64,000 bases of DNA from Syntrophotalea acetylenivorans (GCF_001887775.1 NZ_CP015519.1:62001-126000), one strand, 5' to 3'. Shown: positions 8,206-18,208, counted from the stretch's first letter. The notes: generated by a model from the sequence alone, not told the origin. Numbers and translations: made by a program.

Positions 8206-9705
8206 ATGCTGAAAAATATCCTTTCCAATTGGTCCAACCTTTTCCTGTCTATATTGGCAGTCTTTGTGCTTTACCCATTTTGCGTTCGGGTGCTTGGAGA
8301 AGAACAGTACGGGGTTTGGCTGTTGATATCCTCCATCACAGGATACTTCGCTTTGCTCCAGCTGGGCGTTCCTCTGGCAAATGTGCGTTTTATTTCTAAA
8401 TACTATGCCCGTGGAGAGATTGACAAGCTGAACGAGGTTTTTAGTTCAAACTTCGCTTTTTTTTCGCTGCTAGGCTTGGTTGTTCTTCTTTCCGGTATAG
8501 GTCTAGCATGGTCAATTGACAATTTTTTTCAGATACCAGCAAAATTTCGGCCCCTAGCACAGCTGGCAACCATCATCGCCTCGGCAAACATAGCCCTAAG
8601 TTTTGTTTTTGAAGCGTTTGAAGGTGTGTTGCATGCCCTGCAAAAATTTGTCTTCCTTAACTTTGTAAAAAACATTCTTTTGTTTGTGAGGGTTTTTCTC
8701 ACCTTTCTAATCTTAAATTCGAGAGATGGGCTTTTTGTTCTGGCTTCGATTCTTGTCGTGGTTACTGTTTGTCAAGCAATGTTCTTATATTTTTACATCA
8801 GGTTGAGGCATCCTTATGTAAGGATAAAAAAGAGATATATTAAGCTCGCGACATTTAAAAAAGTGGCTGGTTACAGCATTTTTGTATTAATTTTTCAAGT
8901 GGCTAGCAGGGTGAGTTTCAATACCGATGCAATGGTGATCGGAAGCATTGTTTCTGTTTCGTCCATCGTATTTTTTACCGTCGGAAACAATTTTATTATC
9001 TATTCCATGCAATTCATCACAGGGATCTCAAAAGCATTAATGCCCCGGGTGAGTGAATTAGATTCGTTAAAAGACAACCAAGGCTTGAAAGATGTTTATT
9101 TAAAGTACAGTCGACTAACTTCATTTTTAGTCCTTCCCCTGTGTTTAGGGTTTATTTTCTTTGGTGGCGATTTTATTGCTCTCTGGATGGGGGAAAAGTA
9201 TCGAGTAGTCTCGGGTAACATTCTTTCGATTCTAGCGATCTCCTATCTCTTTTTTCTGGTACAAAGGGGAGTGGCTTATCCGCTTTTAATGGGTACCTCA
9301 AATTTGCGATTTCCAACAATTTTTATGGCTGTGACAGCTATACTTAATCTTTTGTTGAGTATCTGGTGGGGGAAATATTACGGACTTTACGGTGTAGCGT
9401 GGGGTACTACTTTGCCGAACTTATTGAACACGGCAGGAATTGTCTGGTTTACATGTCGCACATTCAAGCTGGCCATAAGAACTTATCTGGTATCCGGCCT
9501 TTTTATTCCCCTCAGTGCTGGTGTATTTTTTATCATTCCGGCTTTTGTTTTGCACAAATATATAATTTTAGACACTTATCTTAAATTTGGTTTTGCCATA
9601 ATTAGTTCGAGCCTTATTTATTCATTCTTTGTATTGCCAATATATATTGATAAAAAAAACAGAGACTTCCTGTTAAAAAAAATTCGGTTTTCATACGCAA
9701 AATAA
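8206..9705 (+). CDS. Oligosaccharide flippase family protein (Wzx-like)
   Basis: Polytopic membrane protein of the polysaccharide transporter (PST/MVF) superfamily, likely the flippase for the lipid-linked repeat unit. The start MLKNILSNWSNLFLSILAVFVLYPF and the second block (LGEEQYGVWLLISSITGYFALLQLG) are typical. About 12-14 hydrophobic segments over 499 aa match the family. I choose the ATG at 8206 because GGAG lies 6 nt before it; an in-frame TTG at 8182 adds eight residues. From here the DNA is visibly AT-richer than the early part of the locus, as often seen for acquired polysaccharide genes. It forms a Wzx/Wzy pair with the preceding gene. Confidence 0.88.
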   Translation: MLKNILSNWSNLFLSILAVFVLYPFCVRVLGEEQYGVWLLISSITGYFALLQLGVPLANVRFISKYYARGEIDKLNEVFSSNFAFFSLLGLVVLLSGIGLAWSIDNFFQIPAKFRPLAQLATIIASANIALSFVFEAFEGVLHALQKFVFLNFVKNILLFVRVFLTFLILNSRDGLFVLASILVVVTVCQAMFLYFYIRLRHPYVRIKKRYIKLATFKKVAGYSIFVLIFQVASRVSFNTDAMVIGSIVSVSSIVFFTVGNNFIIYSMQFITGISKALMPRVSELDSLKDNQGLKDVYLKYSRLTSFLVLPLCLGFIFFGGDFIALWMGEKYRVVSGNILSILAISYLFFLVQRGVAYPLLMGTSNLRFPTIFMAVTAILNLLLSIWWGKYYGLYGVAWGTTLPNLLNTAGIVWFTCRTFKLAIRTYLVSGLFIPLSAGVFFIIPAFVLHKYIILDTYLKFGFAIISSSLIYSFFVLPIYIDKKNRDFLLKKIRFSYAK

Positions 9706-9720
9706 AAAAAGGAGAAATGA

Positions 9721-10380
9721 GTGTTTCTATATTTGGCAAAATGTTTATTAAGAACCTATAGAAATAATCAGTTATTAAAACTTTCCCAAAAATTTCATCG
9801 AGAAGCAACTATAGGGCCTTTTTTTGAGCTAGAATTAGGCGCATCTATAAAAAACGAATCAGATGATAAAGGAAAGATTATAATAGGCCATCACTGTCGA
9901 ATTAATGGAACGCTAGCCTGTAAAGAATTCGGGAAAATAAAAATAGGTAACTATTCAACTATTCAAAGTGGTGCCTCCATAGAATGTTTGCAGAATATCT
10001 CTATTGGAAATTTTTCTGCTGTGGCTGGTTGCGCTTTAGTAACGGATAACAATACTCACGCAATTGGAATTGAAGAATGGATCAAACACCGCATCCGAAC
10101 CGCGCCAGAAGGCGCAGGTTACCCCGGCTTAGGGAATGGATGGGAATTATCTGATTCTGCACCTGTCAAAATAGGTGATGGGGTCTGGGTTGGTGCAGGG
10201 AGCACAATTTTAAAAGGAGTGACGGTTGGTGATGGGGCAATTGTCGCTAGAGGGTCTGTGGTGACCAAAGACGTTGTGCCGTTTACTATAGTTGCCGGAA
10301 ACCCAGCAAGAAAGGTTAAAGATCTTCCTGTCCCTGATAAACCCATTGATGAGATCGTTAATGAAATATTAGTTAAATGA
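9721..10380 (+). CDS. Acyltransferase with left-handed beta-helix hexapeptide repeats
   Basis: Sugar O-acetyltransferase-like protein (219 aa). Imperfect [LIV]-G-x4 hexapeptides run from about residue 50 to 190 ([44 protein letters not shown]). The closing block [16 protein letters not shown] is the standard end of this family, as in maltose and galactoside acetyltransferases. It would decorate the polysaccharide or its precursor in the cytoplasm using acetyl-CoA. The start is GTG with AAAAGGAG 6 nt upstream. It lies in a strongly AT-rich stretch. Confidence 0.85.
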   Translation: MFLYLAKCLLRTYRNNQLLKLSQKFHREATIGPFFELELGASIKNESDDKGKIIIGHHCRINGTLACKEFGKIKIGNYSTIQSGASIECLQNISIGNFSAVAGCALVTDNNTHAIGIEEWIKHRIRTAPEGAGYPGLGNGWELSDSAPVKIGDGVWVGAGSTILKGVTVGDGAIVARGSVVTKDVVPFTIVAGNPARKVKDLPVPDKPIDEIVNEILVK

Positions 10381-10651
10381 GGCTACCGTGATTTGAATTT
10401 TAAAACTTTAGGAGGAGCGTCATACCATTATTCAAATATGTTTCTCCAATCCCATTTTATATTATTAGTTATTTTCTTATTTTTATATGCGGTTTGAATT
10501 AGTTAAAGTTGCAGATCATAAGGATAATAAAGTTCAGCTCCATGATTTAGAGCGCATACGATTAACCACCAAAACATTGTCCTTTCTATTGTGTCTTATT
10601 ATATTAAAAAATATAATAAGATGAAATATTTTTTGTAATTGGTGACAAATA
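10381..10651. other. AT-rich gap with a perfect 11-bp inverted repeat
   Basis: No convincing gene. An 11-bp perfect inverted repeat with a four-A loop (CTTATTATATT/AATATAATAAG) lies at 10595-10620. A T-run does not follow, so it is a weak candidate terminator or operator. A 42-codon reading frame from 10497 (starting MRFELVKVADHKDNK) has no recognisable family and no ribosome site; it may be a gene remnant. Confidence 0.45.
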
Positions 10652-11278
10652 ATGATTCAAGTTACTAGGCACATAAAAAAAATTTATAAAGGAATATTGT
10701 GGCGTTTTTTAAGAGTTGATAAACTATTAGTCTTTAGTTCCTCTTTATATTCATCTAAAGAATTTCCAGTTTATTCATTCAAATTTATCCGAATATGTAA
10801 GCCTAATGACGCCTATAGTCTGCAACAGTTAGAATGTGCGATGCAGTCTATGGGTGAGCCGGCAGGCCTTGTTGAGTCACGATTGAAAAATGGTGATGAA
10901 GTTTTTGGGTGGTTGGATGGTGATCGAATTGTATGCTTTGGATGGGTTACATATAGAAAAAGAGCTCTCGGATTAGTGCGCTTCCAAGACAAGCATGGCC
11001 GAGTTTTTTTATATAACTTTCATACATCAGAAGATTATCGAGGTCGTGGTCTGTATCCTGCCTTACTAATTAAGATACGTCAGGTGCTTGGTTGTGATCT
11101 TGGGGCCGAATTCATTATTGATGTTAATTCTAAAAACCTGAAATCTATTAGGGGAATTGAAAAAGCAGGCTTTGCTCCTGTTGCGCAGCTTTTTTTCTTG
11201 GTTCTTTTTAACTGTTGGAGGTGGTCATTTAGAATAAAAACTATAGACCACTCGTCCAGAGATCTATTTCAGATATGA
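10652..11278 (+). CDS. GNAT family N-acetyltransferase
   Basis: Probable acetyl-CoA-dependent N-acetyltransferase, 208 aa. The key motif A region is DYRGRGLYPALL (about residues 128-139), matching R-x-x-G-x-G/A pyrophosphate binding, followed by FIIDVNSKNLKSIRGIEKAGF, the usual N-x-x-S-x-x-x-x-E-K-x-G-F element of GNAT proteins. The N-terminal 50 residues are basic and do not match the core. The substrate is not evident; neighbours suggest an amino sugar or an amino-acid substituent on the polysaccharide. The weak ribosome site GGTGAC is 5 nt before ATG. It is followed after 14 nt by another acetyltransferase-like gene. Confidence 0.8.
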   Translation: MIQVTRHIKKIYKGILWRFLRVDKLLVFSSSLYSSKEFPVYSFKFIRICKPNDAYSLQQLECAMQSMGEPAGLVESRLKNGDEVFGWLDGDRIVCFGWVTYRKRALGLVRFQDKHGRVFLYNFHTSEDYRGRGLYPALLIKIRQVLGCDLGAEFIIDVNSKNLKSIRGIEKAGFAPVAQLFFLVLFNCWRWSFRIKTIDHSSRDLFQI

Positions 11279-11292
11279 GAGAAGTATAATAT

Positions 11293-12420
11293 ATGTCAAA
11301 ATTATCAGAAAATGAAAAGGTGGTCGCGCGTATTATTACAAATGAACTTGAATGGGATGCCATTAGGTCTGCCTGGAATGGACTTTTTGAGCGGAGCCCT
11401 AATGCATCACCGCCTCTTCATTTTGATTGGCTGCGTAGGTGGTGGCGTACATATGGTCATGTCTATGCGGATGGTTTGCTGATTTTTACTTTATGGCGGG
11501 AAACAAAACTTATTTGCGGTGTGCCTTTATATGTCAGCAGGGGAAAGTTTGGTGTCAGATGCATTCGTTTTATCTCAACGGGTGAGGAGGAGTATGAGGA
11601 AATTTGTCCAGATTATTTGAATATTCTCGCTTTGCCAGGTGAGGAGGAGGTGTCCGCTGCTGCGTTTTGGCGTGAGATAGCTGGCTTGGGTTGGGATCAA
11701 ATTGAGTTTCAGGACTTGCCTAAAGATTCGCCATTGTTTCCTAATTATAATGACATGTTTGATGCCCAACCTTATTTCAGGGGAGGGTGTCCCATCGCAA
11801 ATATTTCTGGAGGGTTTGACGCTTATCTTGGGCGCTTGTCATCGCATAGGCGAAATAAGGCTCGCCGTCTCTTGAGGGATGGAAAGCGGGCCGGAGTGAA
11901 ATTTGAAATCGTTGAGCACTGTAGAGCCGACCAAGTGTTTGACGCATTAATTCGATTACACCAAGAACGATGGGTGGCAAATGGAAAACCAGGTGTTTTT
12001 TCGGCCCCGAGGTTCGTTGAATTTCATCGTAACCTTATCCATGATTGGATGCCCGAGGGAAAGGCATTGCTCGCCCAATTGTTAATTAATGATGAGCCAA
12101 TAGCTGTACTTTACGGTTTTGTTTCTGGTAGTAAATTTGATTTTTACCAGTGTGGAATTAGGCGCGATCCTACCATTTCTCTGCGGAGTCCAGGGAATTT
12201 AGCTAATTTGCTTTTTATAAAAGCACTCTCAGAAATGGGAATAAGTGAGTATGATTTTCTCCGGGGTTCTTCTGCTTATAAGAACGAGTTGGCGACATGT
12301 GAAAACCAATTGTTTGGGTTAAGAATATGGCGATTAACCCCTAGATCGATGGTTCACCGTTTCATGGGCCTTTCTTGTGGTGCCGTTCGAAAAGGATTAT
12401 CTCTGTTCGGAATTTATTAG
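11293..12420 (+). CDS. GNAT/FemAB-like acyltransferase (BcsL/CelD type)
   Basis: A 375-aa protein of the cellulose-biosynthesis CelD/BcsL acetyltransferase group, close to the FemAB-type proteins that accompany exosortase A loci. Markers are the N-terminal PPLHFDWLRRWWRTYG, the middle LSSHRRNKARRLLRDGKRAG (about 185-204), LHQERW, and the late ISEYDFLRGSSAYKNEL block. Members transfer acyl groups to polysaccharide or peptide acceptors in the cytoplasm. Two residues of the RR-N-KARR block are likely to contact acyl-CoA by analogy only. It follows the GNAT gene by 14 nt with a GAGAG site. Confidence 0.8.
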   Translation: MSKLSENEKVVARIITNELEWDAIRSAWNGLFERSPNASPPLHFDWLRRWWRTYGHVYADGLLIFTLWRETKLICGVPLYVSRGKFGVRCIRFISTGEEEYEEICPDYLNILALPGEEEVSAAAFWREIAGLGWDQIEFQDLPKDSPLFPNYNDMFDAQPYFRGGCPIANISGGFDAYLGRLSSHRRNKARRLLRDGKRAGVKFEIVEHCRADQVFDALIRLHQERWVANGKPGVFSAPRFVEFHRNLIHDWMPEGKALLAQLLINDEPIAVLYGFVSGSKFDFYQCGIRRDPTISLRSPGNLANLLFIKALSEMGISEYDFLRGSSAYKNELATCENQLFGLRIWRLTPRSMVHRFMGLSCGAVRKGLSLFGIY

Positions 12421-12468
12421 ATTTTAATTTTAAATGTAATTCTTTGTTGCTGAAAAGGTAAATTAAAA

Positions 12469-13458
12469 TTGTTGGGAAAAAAACTTATTTTATCGAAAAT
12501 ATTATACCGCTCTCGGATAACTAGTCTTTTAGGCCTGATGTCAAGAAATAAGATTATAGTATGCAATTATCATCGCCTGTATAAAGAAAAAATATTCACA
12601 GAATTTGATAGAGGGGTATTTGCTCACTCTGTTATAGAGTTTGAGAAGCATTTGTTATGGCTTAAAAAGAACACTAAAATATTAGCGGAAAGTGAACTTA
12701 TTGATATTTTATCCGGTAGGGTTTCAACAACCAAAATATGCAGCTTGGTCACATTTGACGATGGTTATATAGATAACTATACGCTTGCATATCCTTTGTT
12801 GAAGAGATTAAACGTGCCGGCAATCTTTTTTATTCCAACAGGATTGATTGATTCAAGAAAGCTTGGTTGGTGGGATGTTATTGCGTATTTAATAAAAAAA
12901 ACTGAAAATACTTCTGTTGATTATAGGGGGGAGGTTGTTTCGCTCGAAAGTAAGATATCTGCGATTAAAAAATTTCAGGGCATTATGAAAATAAAGCCGT
13001 TTGAAAAAACAGCAGATCTACTTCACGAGCTCTCTAGTTTATGTGATGTCCCATTGCCAGATATAAAGAAGCAATCAAAAGAATTGATGACTTGGGAACA
13101 AATCAAGGAAGTCTCTGATGCTGGCATAGATATAGGGTCACATACTCATAGTCATAGAGTTCTGAGTACCATATCAAAATATGAACAAAAAAAAGAATTA
13201 AGTTTTTCAAAATCAATCATAGAGAAAAAAATTGGAAAAAAAGTTAATACAATTGCGTATCCAGTCGGAAATTATCAACACTTTAATTCTGATACAATTA
13301 ATGTTATTTCTAAGACTGGCTATGATGCTGGATTTTCTTTCAATACAGGGATTAATTATACAAGAGAACTAAGTGGATTTAATCTTAAACGAATAGAACC
13401 TTCGGCAAATATAGAACTTTTGGCATCAACAATTTTTTTCCCAAGGTTATTTATTTAA
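12469..13458 (+). CDS. Polysaccharide deacetylase family protein (NodB domain)
   Basis: Carbohydrate esterase family 4-type deacetylase, 329 aa. The NodB metal/catalytic block is LVTFDDGYIDNYTLAYPLL (about residues 97-115) with the catalytic Asp pair, and the His motif is DIGSHTHSHRVLS (about 222-234), i.e. H-x3-H type. NTIAYPVGNY gives the usual later strand. It would remove acetyl groups from polysaccharide amino sugars. The start is TTG with AAAGG about 10 nt upstream; an internal ATG at 12538 would remove part of the fold-leading segment. It has no obvious signal peptide, although the N-terminal 20 residues are basic and hydrophobic. AT-rich and Lys-rich like its neighbours. Confidence 0.85.
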   Translation: MLGKKLILSKILYRSRITSLLGLMSRNKIIVCNYHRLYKEKIFTEFDRGVFAHSVIEFEKHLLWLKKNTKILAESELIDILSGRVSTTKICSLVTFDDGYIDNYTLAYPLLKRLNVPAIFFIPTGLIDSRKLGWWDVIAYLIKKTENTSVDYRGEVVSLESKISAIKKFQGIMKIKPFEKTADLLHELSSLCDVPLPDIKKQSKELMTWEQIKEVSDAGIDIGSHTHSHRVLSTISKYEQKKELSFSKSIIEKKIGKKVNTIAYPVGNYQHFNSDTINVISKTGYDAGFSFNTGINYTRELSGFNLKRIEPSANIELLASTIFFPRLFI

Positions 13459-13484
13459 TAAAGATAATAGGGTTAACAGCTCAT

Positions 13485-14846
13485 ATGTACCAAAAAGTTT
13501 ACGAGAAAATTTATTTTCCATTTTTCGAGAGATTCCTAAAGCATAGACGCATAGCTAGTATCTATGAGGGGTCATTTGAAACACAATGGCTAAATTTATC
13601 AAAAATACAGAACCGTCAGGTCAATTCTCTTAAAAAACTACTTTGTTTAGCGCAGACCCACTCTGCCTATTATAAAGACCTTTTTAAACGTAACAGTTTT
13701 GATCCTCATGAACTATCATCGTTAAACGATCTTTCGCAAATAGATATTCTGAACAAAGATATTATTCGTCAGAAATTTGATTCTCTCATTTCTTCTCCCT
13801 TTAAAAATAATCTTTGGCGAAAATCTACTGGTGGGTCTACAGGTCAGCCTCTTCATTTTGGATATACCAAAGAAAGCTACGAGTGGCGGGTAGCGATGTC
13901 CAAACGGGGCTATGCTTGGGCTGGGGCCCGCCCCGGAACAAAGCAGGCGTACATATGGGGAGTATCGCTTGGTGAAACTACTACAAAACAGCGATTAAAA
14001 GAATCGTTACATCATTTTATTGATCGTCAAAAATTTTACAATTGCTTTGAGTTTGGGGAACAGGAGATGGCACAGTGTCTTGCTTCTCTTAACAAATGGC
14101 AGCCTCAAAACCTTGTTGGGTATACTAACCCTCTTTACGAATTTGCTCTTTATGTGGACCGCAATGGGGGACCGCTTTTTAAGCCACAATCTATTTTATG
14201 TGCAGCCGAAAAGGTTTATCCCTATCAACGAGAGGTGCTTCAGAAAGTCTTTGGTGCACCAGTCTTTAATACTTACGGTTCACGCGAATTTATGCTTATT
14301 GCTTCCGAATGTGAAAAACATGAGGGCCTGCATATAAGTATGGAAAACCTTATCGTTGAGGTGGTAGATGATGACGGAAGGCCCACTAGACCGGGTGAGG
14401 TTGGCAAGATTTTGGTGACTGATCTGCATAACTACGGTATGCCGTTTATTCGCTATGAAATTGGTGATATGGCACGAGTCAGTGATCACCAATGTTCATG
14501 TGGTCGCGGACTTATGTTGTTGGACGACATAGTCGGTCGATCTCTTGATGTCATCAGGTTGCCGGAGGGTAAAACATTACCTGGAGAATTTTTTCCGCAC
14601 TTGATGAAAGACTTTCCAGAAGTTTATCGCTTCCAAGTTATTCAGGACCGGATAGATCAGCTGATAGTTAAACTTGTTCCGCATGGGGAATTAGGAGCTG
14701 GGACCCGGTCAGCAATTGAGCAGATAATTGCTTCAGCTGTTGGGCCAGATATGGTTGTTGCATATGAAATTGTCAGTGAAATCCCACTAACGATTTCCGG
14801 GAAACATCGAGTTACCATATCCAATTTGAGCCAGGTGGTTGCGTGA
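13485..14846 (+). CDS. CapK/PaaK-like adenylate-forming enzyme
   Basis: Phenylacetate-CoA ligase-like protein of the CapK group common in capsule loci, 453 aa. The adenylation P-loop is KSTGGSTGQPLHFG at about residues 112-125. The central AMP-binding element is FNTYGSREF (about 261-269), the later Asp-containing YEIGDMARVSDHQCSCGRG holds three or four cysteines as in PaaK-like proteins, and the hinge region is near VGRSLDVIRLPEG. It probably activates a carboxylic acid for attachment to the polysaccharide. The true substrate is unknown. Its stop overlaps the next ATG (TGATG), so it is coupled with the glycosyltransferase downstream. Confidence 0.85.
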   Translation: MYQKVYEKIYFPFFERFLKHRRIASIYEGSFETQWLNLSKIQNRQVNSLKKLLCLAQTHSAYYKDLFKRNSFDPHELSSLNDLSQIDILNKDIIRQKFDSLISSPFKNNLWRKSTGGSTGQPLHFGYTKESYEWRVAMSKRGYAWAGARPGTKQAYIWGVSLGETTTKQRLKESLHHFIDRQKFYNCFEFGEQEMAQCLASLNKWQPQNLVGYTNPLYEFALYVDRNGGPLFKPQSILCAAEKVYPYQREVLQKVFGAPVFNTYGSREFMLIASECEKHEGLHISMENLIVEVVDDDGRPTRPGEVGKILVTDLHNYGMPFIRYEIGDMARVSDHQCSCGRGLMLLDDIVGRSLDVIRLPEGKTLPGEFFPHLMKDFPEVYRFQVIQDRIDQLIVKLVPHGELGAGTRSAIEQIIASAVGPDMVVAYEIVSEIPLTISGKHRVTISNLSQVVA

Positions 14847-15946
14847 TGTTAAATGTTTTGCATGTTGTTCTTGGGCTAGAAATCGGTGGGCTGGAGAAAT
14901 TTGTTTTAGGCCTGGTCAAAGGCAGTAAAAAGGAGGTTGTTCCACATATTCTTTGTTTGCAAAAAAAAGGGGCCTTGGGTGAACGGATTTTTGATGTACC
15001 GATCTTTGAACTAGACTGCTCGGAGGGTATAAAGCCAAAAGTTGTCCTGGATATTTATAAAATAATTAAAAAACTTAAGATCGAGGTTATTCATACCCAT
15101 AATCCTTCCCCTCATTTCTACGGGGCTTTGGCCGGTTTTTTTGCAGGAGTACCCGTTGTTCATACCAAACACGGTCGAAATTATCCTGGTTCGAAAAAAA
15201 AGGTTCTTTTAAACCGCCTGTCCACAGCCTTTACTTCAAAGATCGTCGCTGTGTCTCACGAGGCAGCCGAAGTTTGTCGATTGACCGAAAAAGTACCTGA
15301 ACAGAAAATACACACAATTTGGAATGGTGTTGATGTCAGTGCTTTTCTTCCTGCTAATGGTAAAAAACCACTTTTGAGTTCTCTTGGTATAGATGACACA
15401 AATGTGGTTGTTGGTATTGTTGCCCGCCTTTCTCCTGAAAAAAACCATTCATGCCTATTGCGTGCTTTTGCTGAGACTCAAAGTGAGTTTCCTTTGGGAC
15501 GGTTATTAATCGTTGGTGATGGTGTTCTCCGTCAGCAACTTGAAGCTGAGGTAAAGTCACTTGGTTTGGGAACCAGCGTTATTTTTACAGGCTCCCGTCA
15601 TGATGTTCCCGAATTGCTGAGGGAATTCGATGTTTTTTGCTTGTCTTCTAAAACTGAGGGGCTGCCGCTGACTGTTTTGGAGGCGATGGCCTGCAGTTTG
15701 CCGGTAGTTGCCACCAATGTTGGAGGTAACTCTGAGGCGGTAAAGGACGGGGAAACAGGGTTTCTTGTTGAATCGGACGACTCTGCCGCTTTAGGGATTA
15801 GACTTAAGAGCCTCCTTGGGGATGGTGATTTGCGTAAGCAAATGGGGGAAGCTGGGCGATTACTTGCGGAGAACCATTTTGACAGCCAAAGCACGGTCAA
15901 GTGTTATGTGGACTTGTACCGGTCTGTTGCTAGGGGGCGGTCATGA
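14846..15946 (+). CDS. Glycosyltransferase family 4 (XrtA/PEP-CTERM-type sugar transferase)
   Basis: GT-B retaining glycosyltransferase, 366 aa. The N-terminal acceptor domain starts LNVLHVVLGLEIGGLEKFV, resembling the sugar transferases associated with exosortase A loci (TIGR03088-like). The C-terminal donor domain has VGIVARLSPEKNHSCLLRAF and the E-x7-E region SKTEGLPLTVLEAMACSLPVVA. I take the ATG at 14846 (1-nt overlap with the previous stop); a GTG at 14843 is the other choice. Its end overlaps the next gene by 4 nt (ATGA). It adds a sugar on the cytoplasmic side of the inner membrane. Confidence 0.87.
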   Translation: MLNVLHVVLGLEIGGLEKFVLGLVKGSKKEVVPHILCLQKKGALGERIFDVPIFELDCSEGIKPKVVLDIYKIIKKLKIEVIHTHNPSPHFYGALAGFFAGVPVVHTKHGRNYPGSKKKVLLNRLSTAFTSKIVAVSHEAAEVCRLTEKVPEQKIHTIWNGVDVSAFLPANGKKPLLSSLGIDDTNVVVGIVARLSPEKNHSCLLRAFAETQSEFPLGRLLIVGDGVLRQQLEAEVKSLGLGTSVIFTGSRHDVPELLREFDVFCLSSKTEGLPLTVLEAMACSLPVVATNVGGNSEAVKDGETGFLVESDDSAALGIRLKSLLGDGDLRKQMGEAGRLLAENHFDSQSTVKCYVDLYRSVARGRS

Positions 15947-17100
15947 CCAAGAAGAGGCTTCTTTTTGTCTCCAATCTTTTCCCAAATCCCCTTGAGCCAC
16001 AAAGGGGCACTTTTAATCAACAACAGGTTGCTGCGTTGAAGAAATTTTACCATATTGATATTGTGGCACCTGTTGCCTGGACGTTGTGTGAGCGTAAAGC
16101 TGGCATACCTTCAAAGAGGGAGTTTGATGGTTCTGCTGTATATCACCCCACCTATTGGTATACGCCCGGGTTATGTCGTTCATGGTATGGGCGATTTTTT
16201 TTGAGATCGATTCAAAAAGTAGTTCTTGAGGCCCATAAGGCGAACCCGTTTGATGCTGTTTTTGCTTCTTGGCTTTATCCGGATGGCTGGGCGGCAGGAA
16301 AATTGGCTCAAATTATGGGGGTTCCTTTTTTCGTTAAGGTGCATGGCACGGATGTCAATCGTCTAAAATGTGGAACTTTGATGACAAAAGTTTCAATTGA
16401 AGGGATAGGGGGGGCTGAAAGAATTTTCAGTGTGAGTGGCGCTTTAAAGTCCCATCTTATGTCACTGGGCGTTCTGGAAAGAAAAATAAAAGTAATTTAT
16501 AACGGTGTGGACCAAAAGATTTTTTATCCGCGCCCAAAAGATACGGCCCGGCAGTCTGTTGGTGTCGATGGCCAGAGCCAAATAATTCTCTTTGTCGGGA
16601 ACCTGAAAAAGGAAAAAGGGCTCGGGGAGCTTGCCGCCGCTTTTTCTAAGTTGATTAACTCTGGTGGGGAGAGGGACTACAGATTAGTTATTGTCGGGAG
16701 AGGACCTTATGAGGGGGAACTCAAAAAGCAACTTGAAAACCTGGGTGTCATAAACCAGGTGCAGTTTAAGGGAAGCCTCCCGCCAGAGAAAGTCGCTATG
16801 TGGATGAACGCAGCTTCAGTTTTGTGTTTGCCAAGTTATATGGAGGGCGTTCCCAACGTGATATTGGAAGCTCTATCTTGTGAGGTGCCGGTTGTGGCGA
16901 CAGATGTAGGCGGGATACCGGAACTTTCAGTTAAAAGTGGCTTGCTTCAGATGGTAGCTCCTAAGGATATTGATGGGTTGATTCGTGAATTAAAGTTTGT
17001 ATTGGAAGAAGATCTGGAAGAAGCAAAATGTAATGGTTTACCTACGTGGCTGGAAAATGCCCAACAAGTTCGAGACGTTATCGACTCTTTCGTTTTCTAG
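15943..17100 (+). CDS. Glycosyltransferase family 4
   Basis: Second GT-B enzyme, 385 aa, overlapping the preceding one by 4 nt. The N-terminus is LLFVSNLFPNPLEPQRGTFNQQQV, with FVKVHGTDVNR and the nucleotide-sugar domain LFVGNLKKEKGLGELAAAF. The E-x7-E motif is in PSYMEGVPNVILEALSCEVP and the protein ends with EAKCNGLPTWLENA. The overall form matches teichuronic/exopolysaccharide GT4 proteins. The donor sugar cannot be read from sequence. It is the last gene of the tightly coupled AT-rich block; a 49-nt gap precedes rmlB. Confidence 0.87.
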   Translation: MTKKRLLFVSNLFPNPLEPQRGTFNQQQVAALKKFYHIDIVAPVAWTLCERKAGIPSKREFDGSAVYHPTYWYTPGLCRSWYGRFFLRSIQKVVLEAHKANPFDAVFASWLYPDGWAAGKLAQIMGVPFFVKVHGTDVNRLKCGTLMTKVSIEGIGGAERIFSVSGALKSHLMSLGVLERKIKVIYNGVDQKIFYPRPKDTARQSVGVDGQSQIILFVGNLKKEKGLGELAAAFSKLINSGGERDYRLVIVGRGPYEGELKKQLENLGVINQVQFKGSLPPEKVAMWMNAASVLCLPSYMEGVPNVILEALSCEVPVVATDVGGIPELSVKSGLLQMVAPKDIDGLIRELKFVLEEDLEEAKCNGLPTWLENAQQVRDVIDSFVF

Positions 17101-17149
17101 TTAACTCAATTAATAGGAACCTGAGAGTGATAAAAAATAAGGGGATTAA

Positions 17150-18208
17150 ATGGAAAATATACTAATTACAGGGGGCGGTGGCTTTATAGGTTCCAACTTT
17201 GTCCGGGAAGCGTTAAAGGAATTTTCAGATTGCCGTATTGTCAACTTAGATAAACTGACTTATGCGGGTAATCTGCAAAACTTATCAGATATTCAAGCAG
17301 ATTCGCGCTATCGGTTTGTTCAGGGCGATATTGGTGATGCTGATCTCGTTGAATCTATTTTTTCCTGTGAAAGCATCGATACGATTGTAAATTTTGCTGC
17401 GGAATCCCATGTGGATCGCAGTATTCACGGCCCTGCAGAGTTTGTTCAAACTAACATTGTAGGCACTTTTAATCTTCTTGAGTGTGCTCGTAAAGCATGG
17501 GATGGCAAACAGGAGGATTGTCGTTTTCTCCATGTCTCAACCGACGAGGTCTATGGTTCGTTAGGGGAAACAGGGATGTTTACTGAAACTACTCCTTTCG
17601 ATCCTCGTTCCCCATATTCTGCATCTAAGGCCTCTTCCGATCATTTGGTCAGCGCCTATTACCATACCTATGGCTTGCCGACCCTGGTAACCAACTGTTC
17701 TAACAACTATGGTCCCTATCATTTTCCTGAAAAGCTTATCCCTTTGATCATCAACAACGCTCTGAATGGCAAAGATCTTCCGGTTTATGGTGATGGTAAA
17801 AATGTCCGTGATTGGCTTTATGTGGAGGATCACTGTAACGCCATACTTACCGTACTTGAAAAGGGGCAAGTAGGCCAGACCTATAACGTCGGGGGAAACA
17901 ACGAGAAACAGAATATCGAGATCGTTAAAACCATTTGCGACATTCTGGATGAAAAAGTTGGTTTTTTGCCTTCAGGTGAGTCTCGCCGTAGCCTGATTAG
18001 ATTTGTCAAAGATCGTCCCGGTCATGATCTCCGCTACGCCATTGATGCCACCAAGATTAAAGATGAGCTCGGCTGGGAACCGTCGGTCACCTTTGAAGAG
18101 GGAATCCTTAAAACTGTCGACTGGTATCTTGAAAACCCGGAATGGGTTGCATCGGTTGTGAGTGGCGATTATCAGACCTATTACCAACACATGTACGAAG
18201 GCCGTTGA
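17150..18208 (+). CDS. rmlB: dTDP-glucose 4,6-dehydratase
   Basis: Extended SDR enzyme that converts dTDP-glucose to dTDP-4-keto-6-deoxyglucose, the second step of dTDP-rhamnose synthesis. It has the NAD site [13 protein letters not shown] at residues 5-17, [14 protein letters not shown], the catalytic [11 protein letters not shown] (Asp/Glu) and [11 protein letters not shown] (Tyr-x3-Lys). [13 protein letters not shown] and [11 protein letters not shown] are typical RmlB signatures. The 352-aa length is normal. AAGGGGA lies 6 nt before the ATG. It heads a group with rmlA and rmlC. Confidence 0.95.
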   Translation: MENILITGGGGFIGSNFVREALKEFSDCRIVNLDKLTYAGNLQNLSDIQADSRYRFVQGDIGDADLVESIFSCESIDTIVNFAAESHVDRSIHGPAEFVQTNIVGTFNLLECARKAWDGKQEDCRFLHVSTDEVYGSLGETGMFTETTPFDPRSPYSASKASSDHLVSAYYHTYGLPTLVTNCSNNYGPYHFPEKLIPLIINNALNGKDLPVYGDGKNVRDWLYVEDHCNAILTVLEKGQVGQTYNVGGNNEKQNIEIVKTICDILDEKVGFLPSGESRRSLIRFVKDRPGHDLRYAIDATKIKDELGWEPSVTFEEGILKTVDWYLENPEWVASVVSGDYQTYYQHMYEGR

